DNA of 64,000 nucleotides from Buttiauxella sp. A111 (GCF_014189855.1 NZ_BJFN01000002.1:62001-126000); one strand, 5' to 3'. Counted from the stretch's first letter, positions 46,207 to 57,403 are shown. Translations and numbers: made by a program. Notes: generated from the letters alone by a model not told the origin.

Positions 46207-47754
46207 ATGAAACAGCAAAAACCGCTGACGCCGCTGGAAGGTGCGCCACTGGTCATCATGACCATCGCCTTGTCATTGGCGACCTTTATGCAGGTGCTGG
46301 ACTCCACCATCGCCAACGTGGCAATACCGACGATCGCCGGGAACCTTGGCTCATCACTGAGCCAGGGGACATGGGTGATTACGTCGTTTGGGGTGGCAAA
46401 TGCCATCTCAATTCCAATCACCGGGTGGCTGGCAAAGCGCCTTGGTGAAGTGAAGTTGTTCATGTGGTCGACGATTCTGTTCGTGCTGGCTTCATGGGCT
46501 TGCGGCGTCTCTAAAAGTCTGGAGATGCTGATTTTCTTCCGCGTAATCCAGGGGATCGTTGCCGGACCGCTGATTCCACTCTCGCAGAGTCTACTGCTCA
46601 ATAACTATCCCCCTGCGAAGCGAAGTATTGCGCTGGCGCTGTGGTCTATGACGGTTATTGTGGCGCCAATCTGTGGGCCTATTCTCGGCGGCTATATCAG
46701 TGATAACTATCACTGGGGCTGGATCTTCTTTATCAACGTGCCAATCGGTGCCGTGGTGGTGTTGCTGACACTGCAAACGCTGCGTGGCCGTGAGACGAAG
46801 ACCGAGAACCGCCGTATCGACGCCATCGGGCTTGCCTTGCTGGTTGTTGGGATTGGTAGCCTGCAGATCATGCTCGACCGAGGTAAAGAGCTGGATTGGT
46901 TTAACTCAACGGAAGTCATCGTTTTGACCATCGTCGCGGTGGTGGCGATTAGCTTCTTGATTGTGTGGGAGCTAACCGACGATAACCCCATCGTTGATCT
47001 GTCGTTGTTTAAGTCGCGAAACTTTACCATCGGCTGTCTGTGTATCAGTCTCGCCTACATGCTCTACTTCGGCGCAATTGTTTTGCTGCCGCAGCTATTG
47101 CAGGAGGTATATGGCTATACGGCAACCTGGGCGGGTCTGGCATCGGCACCGGTTGGGGTTATTCCTGTCTTGTTATCGCCAATAATCGGGCGCTTTGCTC
47201 ATAAGCTCGATATGCGACGGTTAGTGACGTTCAGCTTTATTATGTATGCGGTGTGTTTCTACTGGCGTGCATATACCTTCGAACCGGGAATGGATTTTGG
47301 CGCATCGGCCTGGCCGCAGTTTATTCAGGGCTTCGCCGTGGCATGCTTCTTTATGCCACTGACGACCATTACGCTTTCCGGGCTTCCACCTGAACGTATG
47401 GCGGCCGCGTCGAGTTTGTCTAACTTCACGCGAACCCTTGCAGGTTCGATTGGGACGTCAATCACCACGACGCTTTGGACTAATCGCGAAGCAATGCACC
47501 ATGCGCAGTTAACGGAGTCCGTTTCGCCATTTAACCCGAACGCACAACAGATGTATTCGCAACTGGAAAATCTGGGAATGTCGCCGCAACAAGCCTCTGG
47601 CTATATTGCGCAGCAGATTACTAATCAAGGGCTGATTATTTCAGCCAATGAGATTTTCTGGATTTCAGCGGGAATATTTATTCTGCTTCTGGGGCTGGTT
47701 TGGTTTGCCAAACCACCGTTTGGTGCCGGTGGCGGCGGCGGTGGAGCGCACTAA
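46207..47754 (+). CDS. emrB: Multidrug efflux MFS transporter EmrB (DHA2 family)
   Basis: A 515-residue, 14-helix proton-driven exporter. Motif D1-like LATFMQVLDSTIANVAIPTIAG in TM1 and motif C GPILGGYISDNYHWGWIFFINVPIG are classic. A glycine run (GAGGGGGGAH) ends the protein. With EmrA it expels hydrophobic compounds. 15 bases after emrA. Confidence 0.97.
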   Translation: MKQQKPLTPLEGAPLVIMTIALSLATFMQVLDSTIANVAIPTIAGNLGSSLSQGTWVITSFGVANAISIPITGWLAKRLGEVKLFMWSTILFVLASWACGVSKSLEMLIFFRVIQGIVAGPLIPLSQSLLLNNYPPAKRSIALALWSMTVIVAPICGPILGGYISDNYHWGWIFFINVPIGAVVVLLTLQTLRGRETKTENRRIDAIGLALLVVGIGSLQIMLDRGKELDWFNSTEVIVLTIVAVVAISFLIVWELTDDNPIVDLSLFKSRNFTIGCLCISLAYMLYFGAIVLLPQLLQEVYGYTATWAGLASAPVGVIPVLLSPIIGRFAHKLDMRRLVTFSFIMYAVCFYWRAYTFEPGMDFGASAWPQFIQGFAVACFFMPLTTITLSGLPPERMAAASSLSNFTRTLAGSIGTSITTTLWTNREAMHHAQLTESVSPFNPNAQQMYSQLENLGMSPQQASGYIAQQITNQGLIISANEIFWISAGIFILLLGLVWFAKPPFGAGGGGGGAH

Positions 47755-47765
47755 GTCAGTCATAT

Positions 47766-47789
47766 AAAAGGGGCCGATTGGCCCCTTTT
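47766..47789 (+). terminator. Terminator after emrB
   Basis: AAAAGGGGCC-GATT-GGCCCCTTTT, a 10-bp stem with A and T flanks, 12 bases after the emrB stop. Confidence 0.9.
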
Positions 47790-47825
47790 GCTTAGCTTTT
47801 CCCGCCAGCTATCCGCTCAAATAAA

Positions 47826-47848
47826 AAGGGCCAATCAATATTGGCCCT
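47826..47848 (-). terminator. Terminator of luxS
   Basis: On the minus strand AGGGCCAA-N6-TTGGCCCT is followed by TTTTATT, 27 bases after the luxS stop. It is convergent with the emrB terminator. Confidence 0.88.
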
Positions 47849-47874
47849 CCAAATCATTCACGGAATAGTCACAG

Positions 47875-48390
47875 CTAGATGTGCAGTTCCTGAAGCTTCT
47901 CTTTCGGCAGCGCCAATTCTTCATTACTGTTAACGCTAACACCATGCTCAAGGATGTGGCGCGCGATATCCTGCGCTTCTTGCAGCGAGTGCATGTGGTA
48001 AGTCCCACACTGGTAAACGTTCAACTCTGGGATCTGGTTTTGCTCTTTCACCTTCAACACATCTTCCATTGCCGCTTTCCATGCATCAGCAACACGAGAC
48101 TCTTCTGGCACGCCAATCAGGCTCATGTAGAAACCTGTGCGACAACCCATCGGTGAAATATCGATTATCTCTACGCCATTCCCATTCAGGTGATCGCGCA
48201 TAAAACCAGCAAACAGGTGTTCAAGGGTATGAATCCCTTTTTCTGGCATCACTTCCTTGTTCGGGATGCAAAAACGCAGATCAAATACTGTGATAGTATC
48301 GCCATGGGGCGTATGCATTGTTTTGGCCACACGCACTGCTGGCGCGCCCATGCGGGTATGGTCAACGGTAAAGCTATCCAACAACGGCAT
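47875..48390 (-). CDS. luxS: S-ribosylhomocysteine lyase LuxS
   Basis: A 171-residue metalloenzyme that cleaves S-ribosylhomocysteine to homocysteine and the AI-2 precursor DPD. The [10 protein letters not shown] motif (H54, H58 ligands region), [15 protein letters not shown] with the catalytic Cys, and [10 protein letters not shown] are diagnostic. GGAGGTGATCAG precedes the start. The 5' leader lies against the divergent sRNA gene micA. Confidence 0.98.
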   Translation of the reverse strand: MPLLDSFTVDHTRMGAPAVRVAKTMHTPHGDTITVFDLRFCIPNKEVMPEKGIHTLEHLFAGFMRDHLNGNGVEIIDISPMGCRTGFYMSLIGVPEESRVADAWKAAMEDVLKVKEQNQIPELNVYQCGTYHMHSLQEAQDIARHILEHGVSVNSNEELALPKEKLQELHI

Positions 48391-48428
48391 CTGATCACCT
48401 CCGATAAGTGATTTTTTTAAAAATAAAA

Positions 48429-48456
48429 TGAACCATTCTTTCCTGGGCGACTCTGA
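48429..48456 (+). promoter_or_regulatory. SigmaE-type promoter of micA
   Basis: TGAACC at 48429-48434 and CTCTGA ending at 48456 correspond to the sigmaE -35 (GGAACTT-like) and -10 (TCTGA) elements, placed about 7 bases before the MicA 5' end. MicA is sigmaE-dependent in E. coli. Confidence 0.7.
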
Positions 48457-48462
48457 GTATAT

Positions 48463-48536
48463 GAAAGACGCGCATTTATTATCATCATCCCTGATTCAGA
48501 GATGTATATTTTGGCCACATTGATTGTGGCCTTTTT
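48463..48536 (+). ncRNA. micA: Small regulatory RNA MicA
   Basis: Begins GAAAGACGCGCATTTATTAT, the seed that pairs with ompA mRNA in E. coli, has the small hairpin CCCTGATTCAGAGA-like segment, and ends in a terminator TTGGCCACATTGATTGTGGCCTTTTT. It lies between luxS and gshA exactly as in E. coli. The Hfq-dependent RNA represses outer-membrane porin synthesis under envelope stress. Confidence 0.95.
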
Positions 48537-48544
48537 CTTTTGTG

Positions 48545-50101
48545 CTAAGAGTGGCTTGCGAGCCAAACGTCGAACGGCTCAGTGTCTTTAGCTTCGATTT
48601 CCCGCTGACGTTGCCACGAAGCATCATGCTCCTTCTGCAAGTCATCTTCGGTCAAAATCTCTAACGGCTCTTGTATCAGCATCTGACGATACTTCTCTGC
48701 TAACGCAAGCCCTGTACCGCCAATGCCATTATCAATCATAGACCGAAGAATTCGCGCTGAGTACGTTAATTCCGGATTGTCGAAACTGGCGACCAATTGG
48801 TCACACACATCCTGATAATCGGTATTCCCTGCAATGCCATCCAGCGTTTCAGCAACACGACGCAAATCAGTGAACAAATCTTTCCCCACTTTTGCCAGCG
48901 GGTACTGCGCCGTTTCACAACCCATACCCAGCGTCAGGCCAGGCTTACGCCCTTCCAGAATCACACGATTCCAGTTTTTGCGGGTGCAAAGCAATTCATC
49001 ACTGCTCATTTCAGGAGCGTCAGCAAGCACACACCAAATCATGAACAGGTCGAGGAAACGGACTTGCTGCTCATCAACACCGACCGGTGAGAACGGATTG
49101 ATATCGAGTGAACGCACTTCGATATATTCAATCCCTCCGCGCATCAGGGCATCAGAAGGTGACTCCCCTTCCGCTGTGACGCGTTTAGGACGAATCGGGG
49201 CATAGAGTTCATTTTCAATTTGCAGCACGTTGGTGTTGATTTGCAGACGCTTACCGTCTTTCTCAACACCCATCTTTGCATACTCTTCCGATGGCGTTTT
49301 AATGGCACGTTTTAATCCGGCGACATAAGTTTCCAGATCGTTAAACGTAATGCCAAGATTGCTCTGGGATTTGTTGGTGTAACCCAAGTCACTCAGACGC
49401 AATGAAGTTGCGTATGGCAGGTAATTCATACCGCATTCGGTTTTTTCGAACGGCAGCGAGCTTTCTTTCCCTTGCAGGAAAGATGAGCAGATAGCCGGTG
49501 ATGCACCGAACAAATACGGGATAACCCAGCCAAAACGGTAATAGTTACGAATAAGACGGAAGTAACCCGCAGAAATCGCTTCTTTACCGCTCAGTGCATC
49601 TTCTACACCCAGACGCGCCTGCCAAAACTCCAGCGGCAGCGAAAAGTTGTAGTGCACGCCAGAAATGGTTTGCATCAACGCGCCGTAGCGATTTTTCAAT
49701 CCTTCACGGTATAGCGTTTTAAAACGCCCGTTGTTAGATGTACCGTACTGCGCCAACTCAATATTCTGACCATCGTCGATATAACACGGCATGCTTAGAG
49801 GCCACATGCGCTCTTCACCCAAATTACGGGCAACATGGCGATGGATATCGCGCATGAATGTCAGCATGTGGTCAATGTCGCCATCAACCGGAGTGATAAA
49901 CTCAAGCAACGCTTCAGCGAAATCAGTTGTTATCCATTTGTGTGCCAGCGCTGAACCAAGGCATTCCGGATGACCTGTTGTCGCCAACTGACCATCTGGC
50001 GTGACTCTTAGCGTTTCACGCTCAAGACCACGACGAATACCTTTTACTGCCTGAGGATGCTGTTCCAGCCAGGCTAGCGCCTGTGATACGTTCGGGATCA
50101 A
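48545..50101 (-). CDS. gshA: Glutamate-cysteine ligase GshA
   Basis: The 518-residue enzyme that makes gamma-glutamylcysteine, the first step of glutathione synthesis. [17 protein letters not shown] at the N-terminus, [10 protein letters not shown], and [10 protein letters not shown] are family signatures. The start is TTG at 50101 with GGGAGG 5 bases upstream, which gives the E. coli length and N-terminus; the frame opens at 50140 but without homology. Confidence 0.97.
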   Translation of the reverse strand: MIPNVSQALAWLEQHPQAVKGIRRGLERETLRVTPDGQLATTGHPECLGSALAHKWITTDFAEALLEFITPVDGDIDHMLTFMRDIHRHVARNLGEERMWPLSMPCYIDDGQNIELAQYGTSNNGRFKTLYREGLKNRYGALMQTISGVHYNFSLPLEFWQARLGVEDALSGKEAISAGYFRLIRNYYRFGWVIPYLFGASPAICSSFLQGKESSLPFEKTECGMNYLPYATSLRLSDLGYTNKSQSNLGITFNDLETYVAGLKRAIKTPSEEYAKMGVEKDGKRLQINTNVLQIENELYAPIRPKRVTAEGESPSDALMRGGIEYIEVRSLDINPFSPVGVDEQQVRFLDLFMIWCVLADAPEMSSDELLCTRKNWNRVILEGRKPGLTLGMGCETAQYPLAKVGKDLFTDLRRVAETLDGIAGNTDYQDVCDQLVASFDNPELTYSARILRSMIDNGIGGTGLALAEKYRQMLIQEPLEILTEDDLQKEHDASWQRQREIEAKDTEPFDVWLASHS

Positions 50102-50180
50102 ATTGACCTCCCGCATGTCGAATTCATTTTTATTAAGCATAATTGTTTTAGGTAGAGGTGATGATTATCACTCTACTCAA

Positions 50181-50609
50181 TTAGTGCCACCACGCCATGC
50201 CTTGTACCGTTGCAGCCGCGACAACGATATAGCGTAGCGCTTTACCAAGGCATAAAAAAAAGATTACCGGTCCCCAGCTCATGCGTAATAAGCCGGCTAA
50301 CAGGCACAGCAGATCGCCAATTAAAGGCATCCAACTGAGTAATAATGTTGCCGGGCCGAAACGAACCAGCCAGGCAGTTGCTTTTCCTTGCCAACGCGAG
50401 TGTTCTCGCAGTGGAAAAAAACGTCCCAGAATAACGTTAGTTAAGCCACCAAGGCTATTACCCATTGTTGCTATTAAAATGAGTAACCAGGTTGGCCCAG
50501 AGCCTGCGACTAATAGCGCGACCAGCACTGCTTCTGAACTTCCTGGGAGCAATGTTGCGCTAAGAAAACTACTGGTAAACAGTGATAAAAATGATAGCGC
50601 TTCACTCAC
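50181..50609 (-). CDS. yqaA: DedA/VTT-family membrane protein YqaA
   Basis: A 142-residue inner-membrane protein of the SNARE-associated (VTT) family: SSFLSATLLPGSSEAVLVALL and LIATMGNSLGGLTNVILGR, with a re-entrant ATLLSWMPLIGDLLCLLAGLLR. Relatives are lipid scramblases. Overlaps the end of yqaB by 4 bases, so it is co-translated. Confidence 0.93.
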   Translation of the reverse strand: MSEALSFLSLFTSSFLSATLLPGSSEAVLVALLVAGSGPTWLLILIATMGNSLGGLTNVILGRFFPLREHSRWQGKATAWLVRFGPATLLLSWMPLIGDLLCLLAGLLRMSWGPVIFFLCLGKALRYIVVAAATVQGMAWWH

Positions 50610-51172
50610 AGCAAACGCACATCCACACCACCCATTCCAGCTGCGCGAGCAGCTTCCAGGCCAAAATCTGCATCTTCAAACACCACACATTTATTCGCTG
50701 CCACGCCCATTAATTCGGCGCACAGCAAAAATGTGTCGGGAGCAGGTTTGTGGTTTTTAACATGATCAGCCGCGACAACGGCTGAAAAATACTGGCGCAA
50801 GCCCAGGTGGTTCAGCAGCGCTTCGGCGATATCGCTTTCACTGCCGGTACCTACAGCCATAGGACGACGCCCATGCCAGGACTTAACGACTTCAATGAGA
50901 GGAAGCGGACGCACAGTATCAAGAAGCATAGCCCTTACGGCCAGCGTCTTTTCCTTCGCCAGATGGTGAGGGTCCAGGTCTGCATGATTGAGTTCGATAA
51001 TCGCCTGCGCAATCCGCCAGGTTGGGGAGCCATTCAACGCAACCATTGCATTTTCGTCGAACTGCATGCCATAACCCGCCAGCGTCTCACGCCACGCCTT
51101 ACGATGTGTTGGTTCGGTATCGAGGATGGTTCCGTCCATATCGAAAATCAGACCGTCGTAACGTTCGTACAT
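50606..51172 (-). CDS. yqaB: HAD-family sugar phosphatase YqaB
   Basis: A 188-residue HAD hydrolase that dephosphorylates fructose-1-phosphate and 6-phosphogluconate in E. coli. Motif I FDMDGTILDTEPTH (nucleophile Asp near residue 11), motif II VGTGSE, Lys in KNHKPAPDTF, and motif IV FEDADFGLEAARAAGM. I chose ATG 51172, preceded by GAGGG and matching the E. coli N-terminus; an ATG at 51193 is also open. Confidence 0.96.
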   Translation of the reverse strand: MYERYDGLIFDMDGTILDTEPTHRKAWRETLAGYGMQFDENAMVALNGSPTWRIAQAIIELNHADLDPHHLAKEKTLAVRAMLLDTVRPLPLIEVVKSWHGRRPMAVGTGSESDIAEALLNHLGLRQYFSAVVAADHVKNHKPAPDTFLLCAELMGVAANKCVVFEDADFGLEAARAAGMGGVDVRLL

Positions 51173-51334
51173 CTCATCCCTCACATCGCTCAATATTGAG
51201 GGGTTACTTTATCGTAAACCAATAATATTGTCGCTTATTGTAATCGAGATAGTTAAGAAGGTGATTTATTGGTATGTAGGGTGTTACAGGAGAGTTTAAG
51301 TGTTGCTTTAGGGAAGATACGTTGGGGATGAAGA

Positions 51335-51411
51335 TGGTGCACCCAGGAAGATTCGAACTTCCGACCGCTCGGTTCGTAGCCGAGTACTCTATCCAGCTGA
51401 GCTATGGGTGC
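51335..51411 (-). tRNA. tRNA-Arg (ACG), divergent copy
   Basis: A 77-nt gene including encoded CCA; anticodon ACG. Compared with its three neighbours the acceptor stem reads GCACCCA/TGGGTGC instead of GCATCCG/CGGATGC, and the T stem GGAAG/CTTCC instead of GGAGG/CCTCC: paired, structure-preserving changes. Last gene of the serV-arg array (argQ position). Confidence 0.96.
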
Positions 51412-51470
51412 ATCGGGATGTTGCTTTACTGCGGTTCTCGTGAATATCGTTAAGACAATCAGAGAAAATA

Positions 51471-51547
51471 TGGTGCATCCGGGAGGATTCGAACCTCCGA
51501 CCGCTCGGTTCGTAGCCGAGTACTCTATCCAGCTGAGCTACGGATGC
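51471..51547 (-). tRNA. tRNA-Arg (ACG)
   Basis: A 77-nt gene with encoded CCA, GCATCCGTAGCTCAGCTGGA at the 5' end and anticodon ACG. Part of a 136-base tandem repeat of tRNA plus spacer with the next copy. Confidence 0.98.
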
Positions 51548-51606
51548 ATCGGGATATTGCTTTACTGCGGTTCTCGTGAATATCGTTAAGATAATCAGAG
51601 AAAATA

Positions 51607-51683
51607 TGGTGCATCCGGGAGGATTCGAACCTCCGACCGCTCGGTTCGTAGCCGAGTACTCTATCCAGCTGAGCTACGGATGC
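51607..51683 (-). tRNA. tRNA-Arg (ACG)
   Basis: Identical in sequence to the copies at 51471 and 51748; anticodon ACG with encoded CCA. Its downstream spacer (51548-51606) is nearly identical to 51412-51470. Confidence 0.98.
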
Positions 51684-51747
51684 ATCGGGTGTACTGCTTT
51701 TACTACTGATTTAATGTCACTCAACTTGACCGCAACATTAAAGAAGA

Positions 51748-51824
51748 TGGTGCATCCGGGAGGATTCGAACCTCCGACCGCTCGGTTCGTAGCCGAGTAC
51801 TCTATCCAGCTGAGCTACGGATGC
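51748..51824 (-). tRNA. tRNA-Arg (ACG)
   Basis: First arginine tRNA of the array after tRNA-Ser, from which it is separated by four bases. Anticodon ACG and encoded CCA; corresponds to argV in E. coli. Confidence 0.98.
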
Positions 51825-51828
51825 AAAA

Positions 51829-51921
51829 TGGCGGTGAGGCGGGGATTCGAACCCCGGATGCAGCTTTTGACCGCATACTCCCTTAGCAGGGGAGCGCCTT
51901 CAGCCTCTCGGCCACCTCACC
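51829..51921 (-). tRNA. serV: tRNA-Ser (GCT)
   Basis: A 93-nt class II tRNA with a long variable arm, anticodon GCT and encoded CCA; starts GGTGAGGTGGCCGAGAGGCT. First gene of the serV-argVYZQ operon, downstream of csrA. Confidence 0.97.
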
Positions 51922-52245
51922 ACACGCCTCTTTCGAGTGCTTCAAGTTACTCGTTAGAGCTTCTCGTCGCTGCGTGGCGCACATATTACTTTCTGGCACT
52001 TATAAGTCAAACAATTTTTCCCAACTAATTTTCAATTGCACACTTCACACACAATTCGGGCAAATTGACGACAAAAAGAGTGTTTTATCAACAGACAAGA
52101 TAGGGCTCATACGGATAAGTAAGCATTACGGCTGAATAAGCAATTACGGTTTTGACAGAAGATAAGTGAGGTATTGCGAGGTAAAGCGAAGAAAATGGTG
52201 CGCTAAAGGAAGCGTCTCGCTAGTAGATAGCGAGACGCAGTAACT
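51922..52245. other. Promoter region of the serV-arg tRNA operon and csrA terminator
   Basis: About 320 bases. It holds the promoter of the tRNA operon (not resolved into boxes) and, near csrA, a perfect hairpin at 52212-52238. No protein gene is seen. Confidence 0.55.
52212..52238 (-). terminator. Hairpin after csrA
   Basis: GCGTCTCGCTA-GTAGA-TAGCGAGACGC, an 11-bp perfect stem just after the csrA stop, followed on the minus strand by TTCCTTT. A likely transcription terminator. Confidence 0.75.
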
Positions 52246-52431
52246 TTAGTAACTCGTTTGTTGCGATTTTTCAGCCTGGATACGTTGGTAGATCTCTTCA
52301 CGGTGTACAGAAACTTCCTTCGGGGCGTTAACACCAATACGAACTTGGTTACCTTTTACCCCAAGTACTGTCACGGTCACCTCATCCCCAATCATGAGGG
52401 TCTCACCAACTCGACGAGTTAGAATCAGCAT
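52246..52431 (-). CDS. csrA: Carbon storage regulator CsrA
   Basis: The 61-residue RNA-binding global regulator, essentially identical to E. coli: [17 protein letters not shown], the RNA-contacting L4/R44 region in [19 protein letters not shown]. It binds GGA motifs in leaders to control glycogen, motility and biofilm genes. Between alaS and the tRNA operon as usual. Confidence 0.99.
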   Translation of the reverse strand: MLILTRRVGETLMIGDEVTVTVLGVKGNQVRIGVNAPKEVSVHREEIYQRIQAEKSQQTSY

Positions 52432-52628
52432 TCTTTGCTCCTTGAAAGATTAAAAGAGTCGGGTCTCTCTGTATCCCGGCGTTCTCCATCATATACGACA
52501 AAAAGTAAGTAGCTACAAACACATAAAGTGTCACTAACCACAACATTACATTCTGTTATGAATAAGTCTAGCCGATATACGCAACTTTAACCTGACTTTA
52601 TCATTATTGAGTGTGTGCAAATTTAAGA

Positions 52629-52660
52629 AGACGCTATCCCCTGAATGAGAAATAGCGTCT
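52629..52660 (-). terminator. Hairpin after alaS
   Basis: AGACGCTAT at 52629-52637 pairs with ATAGCGTCT at 52652-52660, 22 bases after the alaS stop. On the minus strand it is followed by TCTTAAATTT, a weak T-rich tail. Confidence 0.6.
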
Positions 52661-52681
52661 ATCTGCACTTTATTTTTTTAC

Positions 52682-55309
52682 TTAGAGCTTAGCCGAGACC
52701 CAAGCTTCAATACCGGCCAGTGCGCCCGGCAATGCTGCAGCATCCGTACCACCCGCCTGGGCCATATCTGGACGACCGCCCCCTTTGCCACCGACTTGCT
52801 GAGCGATAACACCAATCAGTTCTCCCGCCTTCACGCGGTCGGTCACATCTTTAGAGACACCTGCAATCAGAGAAACCTTACCTTCTGATACAGTCGCCAG
52901 AACGATAATTGCCGAACCGAGCTGATTTTTCAGGTCATCGACCATAGTACGCAGCATCTTCGGTTCAACGTTGGCGAGTTCACTCACGAGGAGTTTAACG
53001 CCCTTCACATCGACAGCTTTGCTGGAAAGGTTTGCACTCTCCTGCACTGCCTGCTGTTCTTTCAACTGCTGCAACTCTTTTTCAAGCTGACGAGTACGTT
53101 CCAGAACCGAACGCACTTTCTCATTCAGATTCTGGCTATCGCCTTTGAGCAGTTGAGCAATATCCTGAAGCTGTTCACTCTGAGCATGCAGATTTGCCAG
53201 CGCACCTTCGCCAGTAACGGCTTCAATACGGCGCACACCCGCAGCTGTACCGGATTCTGCAACGATACGGAACAGGCCGATATCGCCAGTGCGGCTCGCG
53301 TGAATACCACCACACAATTCGGTAGAGAAATCACCCATGCTCAGAACACGCACGTGGTCATCATATTTCTCACCAAACAGAGCCATTGCACCTTTAGCTT
53401 TAGCCGATTCCAAATCCATTACATTGGTTTCGATAGGCAAGTTGCGACGAATCTGGGCGTTGACGATATCTTCAACTGCGCGAATTTCAGTCGGTTTCAT
53501 ACCTTCAAAATGCGAGAAGTCGAAACGCAGGCCTTTGTCGTTAACCAGAGAACCTTTCTGCGCAACATGCGTGCCCAGAACCTGGCGCAGTGCGGCGTGC
53601 AGCAAGTGAGTTGCGGAGTGGTTCAGACGAATGCGTGAACGACGCGCTTCATCAACTTCAGCTTTTACGCTGTCGCCTACTTTCACAACACCCGAGACGA
53701 CTTTGCCCAGATGACCGATTGCCTGGCCATACTTCTGCGTATCACTTACGGCAAAGTCCACACAGTTGCCTTTGATTGCGCCTTTGTCACCAACCTGGCC
53801 ACCAGATTCTGCATAGAATGGTGTTTCATTGAGCACCACAACAGCGTCCTGGCCTGCAGTCACTTGTTCAACGGCTTTACCATCAACAAACAGTGCGGTG
53901 ACTTTAGCGTTCAAATCAGTGTGATCATAACCTTTGAAAGCGGTAGCTGAGTCTACGCGGATCATGCTGTTGTAGTCAGCGCCAAAACCGCTGGACTCAC
54001 GTGCACGACGGCGTTGTTCTTCCATCGCAGCTTCAAAACCAGACTCGTCTACTTTCAGGTTACGCTCACGGCAAACATCAGCAGTCAGATCCACCGGGAA
54101 ACCGTAAGTGTCGTACAGACGGAAAGCCGTTTCACCGTCCAGCGTATCGCCCTTCAGTTTCGCAAGTTCTTCATCCAACAGCGCTAAACCACGCTCAAGT
54201 GTACGAGCAAACTGTTCTTCTTCAGTTTTCAGAACCTGTTCAACCAGTGCTTGCTGACGTTGCAGCTCTTCACCCGCCGCACCCATGACGTCAACCAATG
54301 GGCCAACCAGTTTGTAGAAGAAGGTTTCTTTAGCACCCAGCATATTGCCGTGGCGAATTGCACGACGAATGATACGGCGCAGCACGTAGCCACGACCTTC
54401 ATTGGACGGCGTCACACCATCAGCAACCAGGAATGCGCAAGAACGAATATGGTCAGCGATTACACGCAGCGATTTGCTGGTCAGATCGGTTGCGCCAGTG
54501 ACTTTGGCAACAGACTTAATCAGTTGGCTGAACAGATCGATTTCGTAGTTGGAGTTAACGTGCTGCAGAACAGCTGCAATGCGCTCCAGACCCATACCAG
54601 TATCAACAGACGGCTTAGGCAATGGCAACATGGTGCCATCTTGCTGACGGTTGAACTGCATGAATACGATGTTCCAGATTTCGATATAACGGTCGCCATC
54701 TTCTTCAGCGCTACCCGGAGGTCCGCCCCAAATATGGTCGCCATGGTCGAAGAAGATTTCGGTGCATGGGCCGCATGGGCCAGTGTCACCCATCTGCCAG
54801 AAGTTATCAGATGCGTAAGCTGCACCTTTGTTATCACCGATGCGAATAATACGTTCGCGCGGGACACCAACTTCTTTTTCCCAGATTTCAAACGCTTCGT
54901 CGTCAGTCTCGTAAACCGTGACCCACAAACGATCTTTTGGCAGGTTAAACCACTGTTCGCCGGTCAATAATTCCCATGCGAAGTTGATGGCATCGTGTTT
55001 GAAATAGTCACCGAAGCTGAAGTTACCCAGCATTTCAAAGAAAGTGTGGTGACGTGCAGTGTAACCGACGTTCTCCAGATCGTTGTGCTTACCACCGGCG
55101 CGGACACAACGTTGAGACGTTGTTGCACGGGAATAGTTACGCTTGTCGAGACCAAGGAATACATCCTTGAATTGATTCATCCCGGCATTGGTAAACAGCA
55201 AAGTAGGATCGTTATTCGGAACCAGGGAGCTACTCGCTACAACCTGGTGACCTTTACTATGGAAAAAATCGAGAAACGCCTGACGGATCTCAGCGGTGCT
55301 CTTGCTCAT
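52682..55309 (-). CDS. alaS: Alanyl-tRNA synthetase AlaS
   Basis: The 875-residue class II synthetase. The catalytic core (1-450) includes [20 protein letters not shown], motif 2 region [22 protein letters not shown] and GMGLERIA; the editing domain has [12 protein letters not shown] and a late CGGIH zinc site; the C-terminal oligomerisation domain ends near [12 protein letters not shown]. Very long antisense frames occur in it because of codon bias and are not genes. Confidence 0.99.
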   Translation of the reverse strand: MSKSTAEIRQAFLDFFHSKGHQVVASSSLVPNNDPTLLFTNAGMNQFKDVFLGLDKRNYSRATTSQRCVRAGGKHNDLENVGYTARHHTFFEMLGNFSFGDYFKHDAINFAWELLTGEQWFNLPKDRLWVTVYETDDEAFEIWEKEVGVPRERIIRIGDNKGAAYASDNFWQMGDTGPCGPCTEIFFDHGDHIWGGPPGSAEEDGDRYIEIWNIVFMQFNRQQDGTMLPLPKPSVDTGMGLERIAAVLQHVNSNYEIDLFSQLIKSVAKVTGATDLTSKSLRVIADHIRSCAFLVADGVTPSNEGRGYVLRRIIRRAIRHGNMLGAKETFFYKLVGPLVDVMGAAGEELQRQQALVEQVLKTEEEQFARTLERGLALLDEELAKLKGDTLDGETAFRLYDTYGFPVDLTADVCRERNLKVDESGFEAAMEEQRRRARESSGFGADYNSMIRVDSATAFKGYDHTDLNAKVTALFVDGKAVEQVTAGQDAVVVLNETPFYAESGGQVGDKGAIKGNCVDFAVSDTQKYGQAIGHLGKVVSGVVKVGDSVKAEVDEARRSRIRLNHSATHLLHAALRQVLGTHVAQKGSLVNDKGLRFDFSHFEGMKPTEIRAVEDIVNAQIRRNLPIETNVMDLESAKAKGAMALFGEKYDDHVRVLSMGDFSTELCGGIHASRTGDIGLFRIVAESGTAAGVRRIEAVTGEGALANLHAQSEQLQDIAQLLKGDSQNLNEKVRSVLERTRQLEKELQQLKEQQAVQESANLSSKAVDVKGVKLLVSELANVEPKMLRTMVDDLKNQLGSAIIVLATVSEGKVSLIAGVSKDVTDRVKAGELIGVIAQQVGGKGGGRPDMAQAGGTDAAALPGALAGIEAWVSAKL

Positions 55310-55479
55310 AATTATCCTGAAATCAAGCTAACGAGGAGTTGCAAACCTGACATAGCCAATTTTAATGCTTTGGCCTTGACCTGTTTACCTGGAAAAAGTG
55401 GGAATAAGATAAGTTTTCTTATCAGGGAAGTAAAATTTCTCTTGTGCCTAATCGGTAAAATTTCAGGGGTTGCTCCGTA

Positions 55480-55667
55480 TATACCCAAAATAATCGGAGT
55501 TGCATCACTAAAACGCCAAAGGTGTTTTAGAACAGCGCTTGCTCTGGCCCCAACGGGCGAAGCCGCAGGTCGAGTAACGGGGCAAACTCATTAATACCCA
55601 GGAGCTTAAGTGACTGGGGTAAGTGAGTGCAGCCAATGCAGATGCAGCTTCAAGTATGACGGGTATA
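55480..55667. repeat. ERIC element with an internal insertion
   Basis: Left end TATACCCAAAATAATCGGAGTTGCAT, core CCCAGGAGCTTAAGTGACTGGGGT and right end AGCTTCAAGTATGACGGGTATA match ERIC/IRU. About 85 extra bases lie between the left end and the core, where some ERIC copies carry an insert. The right end forms the last codons and stop of recX. Confidence 0.9.
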
Positions 55668-56153
55668 AACGCTCTGGATATCTTCCATAAAGAACCCACG
55701 GTACAGCAGAAAACGCTGCACTTTAGCTCGTTCTTTCCATTCTGTAGGAAGTTGCTCACCAAATTTTCGCTCGGCGATTTCTCGAGCCATCTCTTGCCAG
55801 TCGATTTCACAATTGAACATTGCGGTTTCACTCGTATCGCGGGCAATGCCTTTGCTCTGTAATTCCTGGCGGATACGCTGCGGGCCATATCCTTTACGGG
55901 CACGGCTAGCAATGAAGCGTGACGCAAACTGCGCATCGTCCAGCCAATGGTGTTCATAACACCAGGCAATGACTTTTTCGATATCTTCTGGCGTGAAAGG
56001 ATCTTCCTCAGATTTCGGCTTTCCAGGGAAAGTGGGTTGTGCGGACAGTTTACGGCGGAGTTCTTGTTCGCTGTGATCGCGCATCGCGAGGATACGAGTC
56101 GTTTTATCCAGCAAACGGGAGTAAGGGCTGCGACGAGGAGTAGAATCAGGCAT
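55650..56153 (-). CDS. recX: RecA regulator RecX
   Basis: A 167-residue helical-repeat protein that caps and disassembles RecA filaments. [34 protein letters not shown] and [16 protein letters not shown] are typical. The last residues YTRHT and the stop come from the inserted ERIC end rather than a native RecX tail. It follows recA after a terminator, so it is made mostly by read-through on SOS induction. Confidence 0.95.
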   Translation of the reverse strand: MPDSTPRRSPYSRLLDKTTRILAMRDHSEQELRRKLSAQPTFPGKPKSEEDPFTPEDIEKVIAWCYEHHWLDDAQFASRFIASRARKGYGPQRIRQELQSKGIARDTSETAMFNCEIDWQEMAREIAERKFGEQLPTEWKERAKVQRFLLYRGFFMEDIQSVYTRHT

Positions 56154-56212
56154 AGCAGATAACCTGTTTGAGAGAAAAGTGGGGGAGCGCTGATATACGT
56201 ATGAGCAATATT

Positions 56213-56240
56213 AACAAGGGCTGCCGTGGCAGCCCTTGTT
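56213..56240 (-). terminator. Terminator between recA and recX
   Basis: AACAAGGGCTGCC pairs with GGCAGCCCTTGTT, a 12- to 13-bp stem directly after recA, followed by TTAATATT on the minus strand. It limits recX expression. Confidence 0.85.
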
Positions 56241-56245
56241 GGGAT

Positions 56246-57355
<1,110 letters not shown>

Positions 57356-57383
57356 TTACTATGCTGTTTTGTTGTGCCAATTA

Positions 57384-57403
57384 TACTGTATGGTCATACA
57401 GTA
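57384..57403. promoter_or_regulatory. LexA (SOS) box of recA
   Basis: TACTGTATGGTCATACAGTA read on the plus strand, a full match to CTGT-N8-ACAG. It lies about 75 bases upstream of the recA start and overlaps the last three codons and stop of pncC (57394-57403). Confidence 0.97.

Noticed and set aside
51335-51921. tRNA array as an integration site of a genomic island
   Set aside because: No integrase gene or direct repeat of a tRNA end was seen; the flanking genes follow the E. coli order on both sides.
54251-54970. Long antisense frame (239 codons) within alaS
   Set aside because: It is a shadow of alaS codon usage; the alaS product is complete and highly conserved.
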